A DNA stretch of 64,000 nt from Clostridia bacterium (GTDB lineage: Bacteria; Bacillota; Clostridia; Oscillospirales; Acutalibacteraceae), in the NCBI GenBank assembly GCA_017624675.1, contig JAGAMO010000001.1, positions 1 to 64,000 on the forward strand, read 5' to 3'. Positions 7,365 through 14,383 of the stretch are shown here, in pieces. A model generated the notes under the pieces. That model saw nothing but the letters and a program-made list of their open reading frames with translations, was not told where the DNA came from and did not search any database. The translations under genes and the position numbers were made by a program. Every line of letters starts with the position of its first letter. Position 1 is the first letter of the stretch.

Positions 7365-9168
7365 AAGAGAATTGTGAATTGTAAAGTGTGCTGTAAAAAC
7401 CGCCTAATTTTATTAGTTCATCGTGGGTACCTTGCTCGGTAACATCTCCATCCCTTACAACTAAAATGGTATCGGCGTTTTGAATTGTCGACAAGCGGTG
7501 GGCAATTACAAAACAAGTTCTGCCCTTCATAAGCTCGTTCATTGCCTCTTGAATTTGCATTTCAGTTCTTGAGTCAACGTTAGAGGTAGCCTCGTCCAGA
7601 ATAAGCATTGGAGCGTCCGAAAGCATTGCTCGGGCTATTGTTATAAGCTGTCGCTGACCCTTGGAAATATTAACACCATCATCGGAAATTACTGTATCGT
7701 ATCCATCGGGCAAACTTTCAATAAAGGAGTGAATTTTAGCCGCTTTTGCCGCCTTATAAACCTGTTCTGCGGTGGCGTTTTCAGAGCCGTATACAATGTT
7801 TTCGTAAATTGTTCCGTGGAAAAGCCAAGTGTCTTGTAGTACCATTGTGTAGGCTCGGCGTAAATTTTCTCGCGTGATTTTAAGGGCGGGAATAGAGTCC
7901 ATTAAAATCTCGCCTTTATCAGGGTCATAGAAACGCATAAGCAAATTTATTATGGTGGTTTTACCCGCACCCGTTGGACCTACTATGGCAATGGTTTGCC
8001 CCGATTTTACATTGATTGTAACATCGTTTATAACAGTTTTTTCGGGGACATAACCAAATGTGATATGGTTAAAATCAACATTTCCCTGAGGCTCGTTAAA
8101 CTCAACTGTATCGGGCAAATCAAGGGGCTCGGGTTCTTCGTCAAGCACTCTGAATACTCTTTCTGCCGCCGAAATTGCCGATTGGAATTCGTGCAAAATG
8201 TTTGAAAATTCGTTTATGGGTCCTGCAAACTTGCGGGAGTACTGAACGAATTGAGCCACACCGCCAAGGGAGATAAAGAACAAGGAACCCGCCTTTACAG
8301 CACCGCTTTGGGAATACATATAAAGAATACCGCCAAAGACCGCCACCAAGGAAATGGAAATGTTGTTTATAAGGTTAATGGTGGGATATAACAGTGCGGC
8401 GTTATAATCGGCGCTGTAACAAGCGTCCATAGCATCATTGTTGTGCTTGTTAAAGCGACCACAAATAACCTCTTGTCTGCCATAAGCCTGAATACTTCTA
8501 GCACCCGAAAGCATTTCCTCGGCATATCCGTTTAATTCGCCGTATTTCTTAGACCTTGCACGGAATAAAGGTCGCACTTTTTGTGACCTATAGCGCGTAA
8601 AAATCAATGAAACAGGGACAGTGAAAAGGAAAATGAGTATCATTGGTTTTGAAATTCGCCACATAAAAATGAGCGAGCCGAAAACGGTATAAATACTTGT
8701 CATAACCTGAACGAGGTCGTGGGATAGTGTGCTGTTTATGGTATCAACATCATAAGACAAATGGCTTATAATATCGCCTGTTGCATGGGTGTCAAAATAC
8801 CCTACGGGCAGAGTGTTCAGTTTTTCGAAAAGTTCCTTTCGCATTCTGTAGATAATGCGTTGGCTTAAGTGAATCATAATCACAGCCAAGAAATAGGAAA
8901 GAAGCGCTGATAATCCGTAACAGATTATCATTGTGATAACGTTTTTCCAAACCTCTGGAAAATTTACGCCGCCCACCGCTTCAATAGCGTCTAATGCCGC
9001 TCCCGAATACCTTGGACCTAAGAGGGAAAGCTGATTTGAAAGCAGTGTAAAAACCAAAGCGGGGATAAAGAGAGTCCATTGCTTTAAAACATAACCACCA
9101 AGCCTTAATACAATGCCACGTCTTTCAGCAGACCTTTCCTTTGAAGTGCTTTCATTTTTCTTAATCAA
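7363..9168 (-). CDS. heterodimeric ABC exporter subunit, catalytic Walker B type
   Basis: Fused membrane and ATPase subunit (601 aa) of a type IV ABC exporter, probably multidrug or peptide efflux. Six membrane helices span roughly residues 30-320. The ATPase has Walker A GPTGAGKT (397-404), a Q-loop in MVLQDTW, and Walker B LILDE with the catalytic glutamate (522-526). The signature is non-canonical, ISKGQ (501-505) in place of LSGGQ. It overlaps the partner gene upstream by 8 bp. In heterodimeric exporters of the LmrCD/BmrCD/TM287-288 type this is the subunit whose signature helps form the non-hydrolytic site. The substrate cannot be inferred. Confidence 0.9.
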   Translation of the reverse strand: MIKKNESTSKERSAERRGIVLRLGGYVLKQWTLFIPALVFTLLSNQLSLLGPRYSGAALDAIEAVGGVNFPEVWKNVITMIICYGLSALLSYFLAVIMIHLSQRIIYRMRKELFEKLNTLPVGYFDTHATGDIISHLSYDVDTINSTLSHDLVQVMTSIYTVFGSLIFMWRISKPMILIFLFTVPVSLIFTRYRSQKVRPLFRARSKKYGELNGYAEEMLSGARSIQAYGRQEVICGRFNKHNNDAMDACYSADYNAALLYPTINLINNISISLVAVFGGILYMYSQSGAVKAGSLFFISLGGVAQFVQYSRKFAGPINEFSNILHEFQSAISAAERVFRVLDEEPEPLDLPDTVEFNEPQGNVDFNHITFGYVPEKTVINDVTINVKSGQTIAIVGPTGAGKTTIINLLMRFYDPDKGEILMDSIPALKITRENLRRAYTMVLQDTWLFHGTIYENIVYGSENATAEQVYKAAKAAKIHSFIESLPDGYDTVISDDGVNISKGQRQLITIARAMLSDAPMLILDEATSNVDSRTEMQIQEAMNELMKGRTCFVIAHRLSTIQNADTILVVRDGDVTEQGTHDELIKLGGFYSTLYNSQFS

Positions 9169-10876
9169 CTAAAACACCTCCCATCTGAGAGTCGCTGATT
9201 TCTTTGTATGGAGCACAGTTTTCTAGTAATTCTTCGTGTGTGCCGTAGCCTATAACCTCGCCTTTTTCAAGAACAAGGATTTTTTCACAGTTTTTAACCG
9301 AGCTGATACGCTGTGCCACAGTGATAACGGTCGAGTTTGACATTTGTTCGTTTAGTGCGTGGCGAAGTGAAGCATCAGTTTTATAGTCAAGTGCAGAAGA
9401 CGAGTCGTCAAGTATTAAAATTTCGGGTGAACCCGCAATAGCACGGGCAATAAGTATTCGCTGACGCTGACCACCTGATACATTAGTGCCCTTTGAGGAA
9501 AGCATATGTTTATATCCATCTTCAAAGGATGTTATAAAGTCGTGGGCTTGGGCGATTTTTGCCGCACGGACAATATCATCATCGGAAATATCTCTGCCAA
9601 AGCGGATATTTTCTTCAATAGTGTCGGCACTGATAAAATCGTTTTGCAATACAGTTCCAAACATTGAGGTAAGCTCATCTCTTGTATAGGTATTAAGAGG
9701 TCTGCCGTTTATTCTAATTTCGCCCGAGTCTACATCGTAAAAGCGAAGCAAGAGTTTAACAAAGGTGGATTTTCCGCTTCCTGTGGCACCGATAATACCA
9801 AGAGTTCCGCCTCGTTTTACCGATAAACTAAGGCCTTTTAACTGATTTTTTTTGCCAAGATATGAAAAGCTTACATTGTCAAAAACAATATGCGAATCTT
9901 CTATGGTTTCCTCACTTTTGGCTACATAAAAACTGTCAGGGTGGTTGATTATCTCAAAAATTCTGCGGGCAGATGCGGCGCATTTTGTATACATAACAAA
10001 CATACGGGAAAGGGACATCATCGCCATTGAAATAAGGGTAAAATACTGCATAAATGCAATAACTGTTGCCGCTGAGGATTTGCCACGAGCCACCTGATAA
10101 GCCGCCACAGCTACAACGCCCGCAATGCCCAAATTCATAAGCAAGGTCATAACAGGGTTTGCAATACTCATTATCACACCTGCGTGGCGTTCTTTTTTAG
10201 AAAGTTCAAGGTTAACCTTGTCATAACGGCGGTTTTCGTATTCGTTTTTCGAAAGTGCCTTAATAACACGAATGCCCTGTGTGTCCTCACGAACAACACG
10301 CACCATATTGTCAACCGATTTCTGAACGCCAATGTAAAGGGGCACACCCTTGCGTGAAACCGAGTAAACGGTAACAAAAATAATCGGCAAGGTGGCTATC
10401 ATAACGAGCGCCAAAGCGCTATCCATAACAAGCGTAATAGCAACACCGCCGAGAAGTAGTATTGGTGCTCTGACTCCCATTCGCTGTATCATATTAACAA
10501 AGTTGTGAACATTGTATGTGTCGGTAGTAATGCGCGATTCGAGAGAGGGGATTGTAAATTTATCGGTGTCACGAGCAGAAAGATATAGTGTTTTAGAGAA
10601 AAGGTCGCCTCTAAGTGCTCTTGAAAAGTCGGTTGACACGCGTGATGCCATTCGGTTTGCAATAATATTGCCAAAACAAGCTATAAAGGCAAATGCTACC
10701 ATTATAATTCCGTAAGTTACAACTTTACTGATTTTGAGAGTTACAATAACATTTTCGAGTATATGCGTAAGAAGAAAAGGTAAAACAAGTTCTGCTAAGG
10801 TGCCTATTGTTTTGTAAAATAAACCTAATGCCATACGGCGTTTAAAGGGTTTTAGGTATGCTATAATATGTTTCAT
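9161..10876 (-). CDS. heterodimeric ABC exporter subunit, degenerate Walker B type
   Basis: Partner half-transporter of 571 aa. An N-terminal membrane domain (about residues 10-300) is followed by an ATPase with Walker A GATGSGKS (363-370), canonical signature VSGGQ (466-470) and Walker B LILDD (487-491), in which the catalytic glutamate is replaced by aspartate. Its own nucleotide site should be weak or inactive, while its intact signature completes the partner's active site. It starts 2 bp after the MarR gene stop and overlaps the second subunit by 8 bp, so the three genes form one operon. It is likely controlled by the MarR protein. Confidence 0.9.
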   Translation of the reverse strand: MKHIIAYLKPFKRRMALGLFYKTIGTLAELVLPFLLTHILENVIVTLKISKVVTYGIIMVAFAFIACFGNIIANRMASRVSTDFSRALRGDLFSKTLYLSARDTDKFTIPSLESRITTDTYNVHNFVNMIQRMGVRAPILLLGGVAITLVMDSALALVMIATLPIIFVTVYSVSRKGVPLYIGVQKSVDNMVRVVREDTQGIRVIKALSKNEYENRRYDKVNLELSKKERHAGVIMSIANPVMTLLMNLGIAGVVAVAAYQVARGKSSAATVIAFMQYFTLISMAMMSLSRMFVMYTKCAASARRIFEIINHPDSFYVAKSEETIEDSHIVFDNVSFSYLGKKNQLKGLSLSVKRGGTLGIIGATGSGKSTFVKLLLRFYDVDSGEIRINGRPLNTYTRDELTSMFGTVLQNDFISADTIEENIRFGRDISDDDIVRAAKIAQAHDFITSFEDGYKHMLSSKGTNVSGGQRQRILIARAIAGSPEILILDDSSSALDYKTDASLRHALNEQMSNSTVITVAQRISSVKNCEKILVLEKGEVIGYGTHEELLENCAPYKEISDSQMGGVLVD

Positions 10877-10878
10877 TT

Positions 10879-11316
10879 TTATTCATTCTCCTGATTAGCG
10901 GCAATGCTTTTTGCCTTTTCTTCCATTCGGGAAATTACTGAGAAAAATATATCTAACTCGTCTTTAGGGATATCGGAAGAAATTAAACTGTTAAATTCCT
11001 TGGTTATTAAGCGAACTTGGGGTAAAATTTCAAGCATTTTTTCGGTGTGGAAAACTAAAATACTGCGTTTATCCTCGCTGTTAGCCTCACGTCGCACATA
11101 ACCCTTTCCCTCAAGGTGGGTAAGTGTTCTCGTAACCGTGCTTTTATTAAGGCAAATTTCCCGTGCCAGTTCTTCCTGCGAACTACCAGGGTGATTGCAA
11201 ATTGCCAACACAAATGTGTGGTGGGCTGCACATATTCCGTCGGCATTGAGTTTAGCAGTGCGAAAAACCGATTGGGAGCGGCTTATATTATTAAGCGTCT
11301 TCATAAATTTTGGCAT
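10879..11316 (-). CDS. MarR-family transcriptional regulator
   Basis: Dimeric winged-helix repressor of 145 aa. The core reads SQEELAREICLNKSTVTRTLTHLEGKGYVRRE followed by the wing NSEDKRSILVF, the standard MarR layout. It is the first gene of the operon with the two ABC exporter subunits. Two inverted repeats containing GTTGC/GCAAC lie just downstream of the -10 box of its promoter, where a repressor would block transcription. It is therefore inferred to autoregulate and to control export in response to an unidentified ligand. Confidence 0.92.
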   Translation of the reverse strand: MPKFMKTLNNISRSQSVFRTAKLNADGICAAHHTFVLAICNHPGSSQEELAREICLNKSTVTRTLTHLEGKGYVRREANSEDKRSILVFHTEKMLEILPQVRLITKEFNSLISSDIPKDELDIFFSVISRMEEKAKSIAANQENE

Positions 11317-11334
11317 TAAATCATCTCCATAGAT

Positions 11335-11367
11335 AACAGTTGCAATAACAACTGTTGCATATGCAAC
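11335..11367. promoter_or_regulatory. candidate MarR operator (two overlapping palindromes)
   Basis: AACAGTTG-CAATAA-CAACTGTT (11335-11356) and GTTGCATATGCAAC (11354-11367) are both perfect inverted repeats. They share the GTTGC/GCAAC half-site and cover the expected transcription start of the marR operon. Confidence 0.65.
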
Positions 11368-11368
11368 T

Positions 11369-11397
11369 ATTATAAAATGATTTTATAAATAAGTCAA
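11369..11397 (-). promoter_or_regulatory. sigma-A promoter of the marR-ABC operon
   Basis: On the minus strand: TTGACT, a 17-nt spacer, then TATAAT. The palindromic operator begins 2 nt downstream of the -10 box. The spacer itself contains the dyad TTATAAAAT-G-ATTTTATAA (11370-11388), which may only reflect A+T richness. Confidence 0.75.
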
Positions 11398-11403
11398 TAA
11401 GTG

Positions 11404-11432
11404 TAATATGTTTTTTTACTTTTTCATACAAT
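11404..11432 (+). promoter_or_regulatory. sigma-E-like promoter of spoIIID
   Basis: TAATATG at 11404-11410, a 14-nt spacer, then CATACAAT at 11425-11432. This fits the mother-cell sigma-E consensus (kmATATT, 14-15 nt, CATACAmT), and spoIIID belongs to the sigma-E regulon in Bacillus. No sigma-A pair is evident in the same gap. Confidence 0.65.
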
Positions 11433-11459
11433 TAATTAAGTATTTTAGGGGTTGATTGT

Positions 11460-11729
11460 ATGAGGGCATTGGCGGACGACCGCGCGGTGATATTAGGACA
11501 GTACATATTGGATACAGGCGCCACAGTCAGGGCTACAGCTAAAGTCTTTTCAGTTAGTAAATCTACGGTGCATAAGGATGTTACCGAAAAATTAAGGTAT
11601 ATAAATCCCAACCTTTATAAACAGGTAAAGGAAGTTCTTGAAGTAAATAAGCAAGAAAGACATATTCGAGGAGGTATGGCAACAAAACGCAAATATATAG
11701 AAAAATACAAGAAAAATGTTGACAATTGA
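11460..11729 (+). CDS. spoIIID: sporulation transcriptional regulator SpoIIID
   Basis: Small DNA-binding protein (89 aa) that modulates mother-cell gene expression during sporulation. The helix-turn-helix reads LDTGATVRATAKVFSVSKSTVHKDVTEKL, closely matching the family, and the C-terminal basic tail (HIRGGMATKRKYIEKYKK) supplies extra DNA contacts. AGGGG lies upstream of the ATG at 11460. The upstream sequence has a sigma-E-type promoter. The end of the gene contains the -35 box of the following T-box transcript. Its presence marks the organism as a spore former or recent descendant of one. Confidence 0.95.
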   Translation: MRALADDRAVILGQYILDTGATVRATAKVFSVSKSTVHKDVTEKLRYINPNLYKQVKEVLEVNKQERHIRGGMATKRKYIEKYKKNVDN

Positions 11730-11747
11730 AAATAGCAGTGATATAAT
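11719..11747 (+). promoter_or_regulatory. sigma-A promoter of the T-box transcript
   Basis: TTGACA, 17-nt spacer, TATAAT: a consensus promoter. The -35 box overlaps the last codons of spoIIID. The transcription start is expected near 11754, at the 5' end of the T-box leader. Confidence 0.8.
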
Positions 11748-11753
11748 ACCTTT

Positions 11754-12016
11754 AAATTTTAAAGGCTTTGACGAAGACGGTCGAGGGCAGTGTTTTAAGA
11801 GAGTCGGTGTTTGGTGCGAACCGATAGCAAATTCCTCAAAAACCCATCACTTCCGAGCCGGAGGGCTGAACATTATTTTATTAGGTCTTCCCGTGATTGC
11901 TGCGTAAAGGCATAAGGGTTGTTGGACCCTGAGAGGCAGTTTTACTGCAATTTGAGTGGTACCGCGGATGTAAATTCACATTCGTCTCAAAGAAATTTGA
12001 GACGAATGTTTTTTTA
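11754..12016 (+). promoter_or_regulatory. T-box leader (tRNA-sensing riboswitch) with terminator
   Basis: Stem I runs from about 11765 to 11860: GAAG (11773-11776)/CTTC (11850-11853), GAGG (11783-11786)/CCTC (11834-11837), and distal TCGGT/ACCGA with GAGAG and GGTG-type loop sequence. The conserved T-box TGGTACCGCG is at 11957-11966. The terminator stem ACATTCGTCTCAAA/TTTGAGACGAATGT (11978-12009) is followed by seven T. The triplet just before the purine next to the CTTC helix is ATC (11846-11848), which would specify isoleucine. TTC triplets (Phe) occur at 11832 and 11851 but fit the layout less well. It should let the operon be read when the cognate tRNA is uncharged. Confidence 0.93.
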
Positions 12017-12042
12017 TTTTATACTTTTAAGGAGGAATAATT

Positions 12043-14310
12043 ATGGACACAAATAATTCTTTATTGGGACTTTCGGAAGTGGCTGCACGAATTAAGGAGC
12101 TACGTGATATTATGGGTTGGTCTATTATTGAAATGGCTAAAAAGACCGATGTTAGCGAAGAAACCTATATATCATACGAAAGCGGTAAAGTTGATATTCC
12201 TTTTAGCTTTATGCATAAATGTGCTTTGGTTTTCGGTGTTGAGTTAACCGAACTTTTAGAGGGTAAAACCGCTAATCTATCAAGCTACACTGTAACCCGT
12301 AAAGGTCAAGGTCAAGGCACCGCTAAGGAAGATGGCATTGATATTGCTAACCTTGCTCCTAAATTTAAGGATAAATTAGCAGAGCCCTATTGGGTTAAAT
12401 ACGAATACTCGGCATCTCAGCAGAATAAACCTATAAAACTTGCAACCCATTCGGGTCAGGAGTTTGACTTGGTGCTTAGCGGAAGACTTAAGGTACAAAT
12501 AGGTAACCATACCGAAATTCTTGACGAGGGCGACAGCATTTATTATAATTCTTCAACCCCTCACGGTATGATTGCGGTTGACGGTAAGGATTGTGTTTTC
12601 TGTGCGGTTGTAATGTCGGGCGAGGAAACCGAAGAGCCTGTTGTTCGCAAAAGTGTAATGTTGGCTAAAAAGTCCGAGAAATTAATCTGCGAAAAGTTTG
12701 TTGAAACCGTTGAGGATGAAAACGGAGCATTACAGGATATTAAATTCAAGAATACCGATACCTTTAATTTTGGTTTTGATATTGTAGACGAAATTGCTGA
12801 CAAATATCCCGATAAACTTGCAATGCTTCATTTGGATGTAAACCGCAACGAGCGTCGTTTTACATTTAAGGATATTAAGCGTAAGTCTAATCAGGTTGCA
12901 AACTACTTTAAGTCCCTTGGAATTAAAAAAGGCGACAAGGTAATGCTTGTGCTTAAACGTCATTATCAGTTCTGGTTCTGTATGGTAGCACTTCATAAGT
13001 TAGGTGCTGTGGCAATTCCCGCAACAAATCAGCTTAAAGAACACGATTTTGAATACCGCTATAACTCTGCGGGTGTATCTGCTATTGTTTGTACCGCTGA
13101 TGGTGACACTGCCGAAATTGCAAAAGCTGCGGCAGAAAAATGCCCACAGGTTAAAAATCTAATAATGGTTGGCGGTTGCCGTGAAGGATGGCACGATTTT
13201 GATAAGGAGTATCCGCTTTTTACAAGAAAATTTGTAAGAACCGAGGATACCTCCGCAGGGGACGAAACTGCTCTTATGTTCTTTACTTCGGGTACAACGG
13301 GTAATCCCAAAATGGCAGCACATAAGCATACTTATGCTTTAGGTCATTTTGTTACCGCTAAATATTGGCACTGCTGTGAGCGTGACGGACTTCACCTTAC
13401 AATTTCAGACACAGGTTGGGGTAAATCCCTTTGGGGTAAGCTTTACGGTCAATGGCTTTGCGAGGGCGCTGTTTTCGTTTACGATTTTGACCGTTTTGAT
13501 GAAAACGATATTTTGCCGATGTTTGCAAAATATAACATAACCACATTCTGTGCGCCCCCAACAATGCTTCGTATGTTAATTAGAGGCGACCTTAAAAAGT
13601 TTGACCTTTCTTCAATTCATCATATGACAACTGCGGGCGAGGCACTGAATCCTGAGGTATTTAAGCAGTTTAAAGATGCTACAGGGCTTGAGATAATGGA
13701 GGGATTCGGTCAGACCGAAACCACACTTGCTATTGCTAATCTTTACGGTACAACTCCCAAGATTGGTGCTATGGGTAAGGCTTCTCCTCAATTTGATATT
13801 GACATTGTTGACCCTGACGGCAAACCTGTTGCTGCGGGTGAGGTCGGTGAAATTGTAATTCATACCGATAAAGAAATTCCTTGTGGTCTCTTTAAAGAAT
13901 ATTATCTTGATGAAGCAAAGACCAAAGACGCTTGGTATGACGGTATGTATCACACAGGCGATACCGCATGGCGTGATGAGGATGGATACTTCTGGTATGT
14001 GGGCCGTGTAGATGATGTAATCAAGTCTTCGGGTTACCGTATTGGACCTTTTGAAATTGAAAGCGTTATTATGGAGCTTCCTTATGTGCTTGAATGCGGT
14101 GTTTCGGCTGTGCCCGATGAAATTCGTGGTCAGGTTGTAAAGGCAAGTATTGTGCTAACAAAGGGTACTGAGCCTACCGAGGAACTCAAGAAAGAAATCC
14201 AAAATTATGTAAAATCTCATACTGCACCGTACAAATATCCAAGAGTTATTGTCTTCCGCGATGAATTACCGAAAACAATAAGCGGAAAAATCCAAAGAAA
14301 TAAGCTTTAA
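12043..14310 (+). CDS. HTH-cupin-AMP-binding fusion (acyl-CoA synthetase)
   Basis: A 755-residue three-part protein. Residues 14-72 form an XRE-type helix-turn-helix (RIKELRDIMGWSIIEMAKKTDVSEETYISYESGK). Residues 115-192 form a cupin (HSGQEFDLVLSGRLKVQIG ... GDSIYYNSSTPHG). Residues 240-755 are an ANL-superfamily ligase with the AMP-binding loop TSGTTGNPK (415-423), the hinge GYRIGPFEIES and a C-terminal catalytic lysine in PKTISGK (K749). Such enzymes activate a carboxylic acid to an acyl-CoA via acyl-AMP. The regulator-like front end suggests DNA binding or ligand sensing by the enzyme, as an inference. AAGGAGG precedes the ATG. It is the first gene behind the T-box. The substrate is unknown; iorAB and a second CoA ligase nearby point to aryl- or branched-chain acids. 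Confidence 0.85.
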   Translation: MDTNNSLLGLSEVAARIKELRDIMGWSIIEMAKKTDVSEETYISYESGKVDIPFSFMHKCALVFGVELTELLEGKTANLSSYTVTRKGQGQGTAKEDGIDIANLAPKFKDKLAEPYWVKYEYSASQQNKPIKLATHSGQEFDLVLSGRLKVQIGNHTEILDEGDSIYYNSSTPHGMIAVDGKDCVFCAVVMSGEETEEPVVRKSVMLAKKSEKLICEKFVETVEDENGALQDIKFKNTDTFNFGFDIVDEIADKYPDKLAMLHLDVNRNERRFTFKDIKRKSNQVANYFKSLGIKKGDKVMLVLKRHYQFWFCMVALHKLGAVAIPATNQLKEHDFEYRYNSAGVSAIVCTADGDTAEIAKAAAEKCPQVKNLIMVGGCREGWHDFDKEYPLFTRKFVRTEDTSAGDETALMFFTSGTTGNPKMAAHKHTYALGHFVTAKYWHCCERDGLHLTISDTGWGKSLWGKLYGQWLCEGAVFVYDFDRFDENDILPMFAKYNITTFCAPPTMLRMLIRGDLKKFDLSSIHHMTTAGEALNPEVFKQFKDATGLEIMEGFGQTETTLAIANLYGTTPKIGAMGKASPQFDIDIVDPDGKPVAAGEVGEIVIHTDKEIPCGLFKEYYLDEAKTKDAWYDGMYHTGDTAWRDEDGYFWYVGRVDDVIKSSGYRIGPFEIESVIMELPYVLECGVSAVPDEIRGQVVKASIVLTKGTEPTEELKKEIQNYVKSHTAPYKYPRVIVFRDELPKTISGKIQRNKL

Positions 14311-14324
14311 TTTATCTTGTTTTA

Positions 14325-14353
14325 TTGATTTTTATATGTTTTTGTAGTATAAT
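14325..14353 (+). promoter_or_regulatory. candidate internal promoter upstream of iorA
   Basis: TTGATT, 17-nt spacer, TATAAT in the 73-bp gap after the acyl-CoA synthetase. If active, it lets iorAB and downstream genes be made without passing the T-box. No terminator is visible in the gap. Confidence 0.55.
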
Positions 14354-14383
14354 TGATTGATTAAAAAACCTGAGGTGTAGAAA

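Noticed and set aside
11370-11388. A third operator TTATAAAAT-G-ATTTTATAA in the marR promoter spacer
   Set aside because: A+T-only dyads are common by chance in this base composition, and it shares no half-site with the GTTGC palindromes.
11716-11907. Plus-strand frame of 63 residues after spoIIID
   Set aside because: It lies in the promoter and T-box leader; no ribosome site and the RNA structure explains the conservation.
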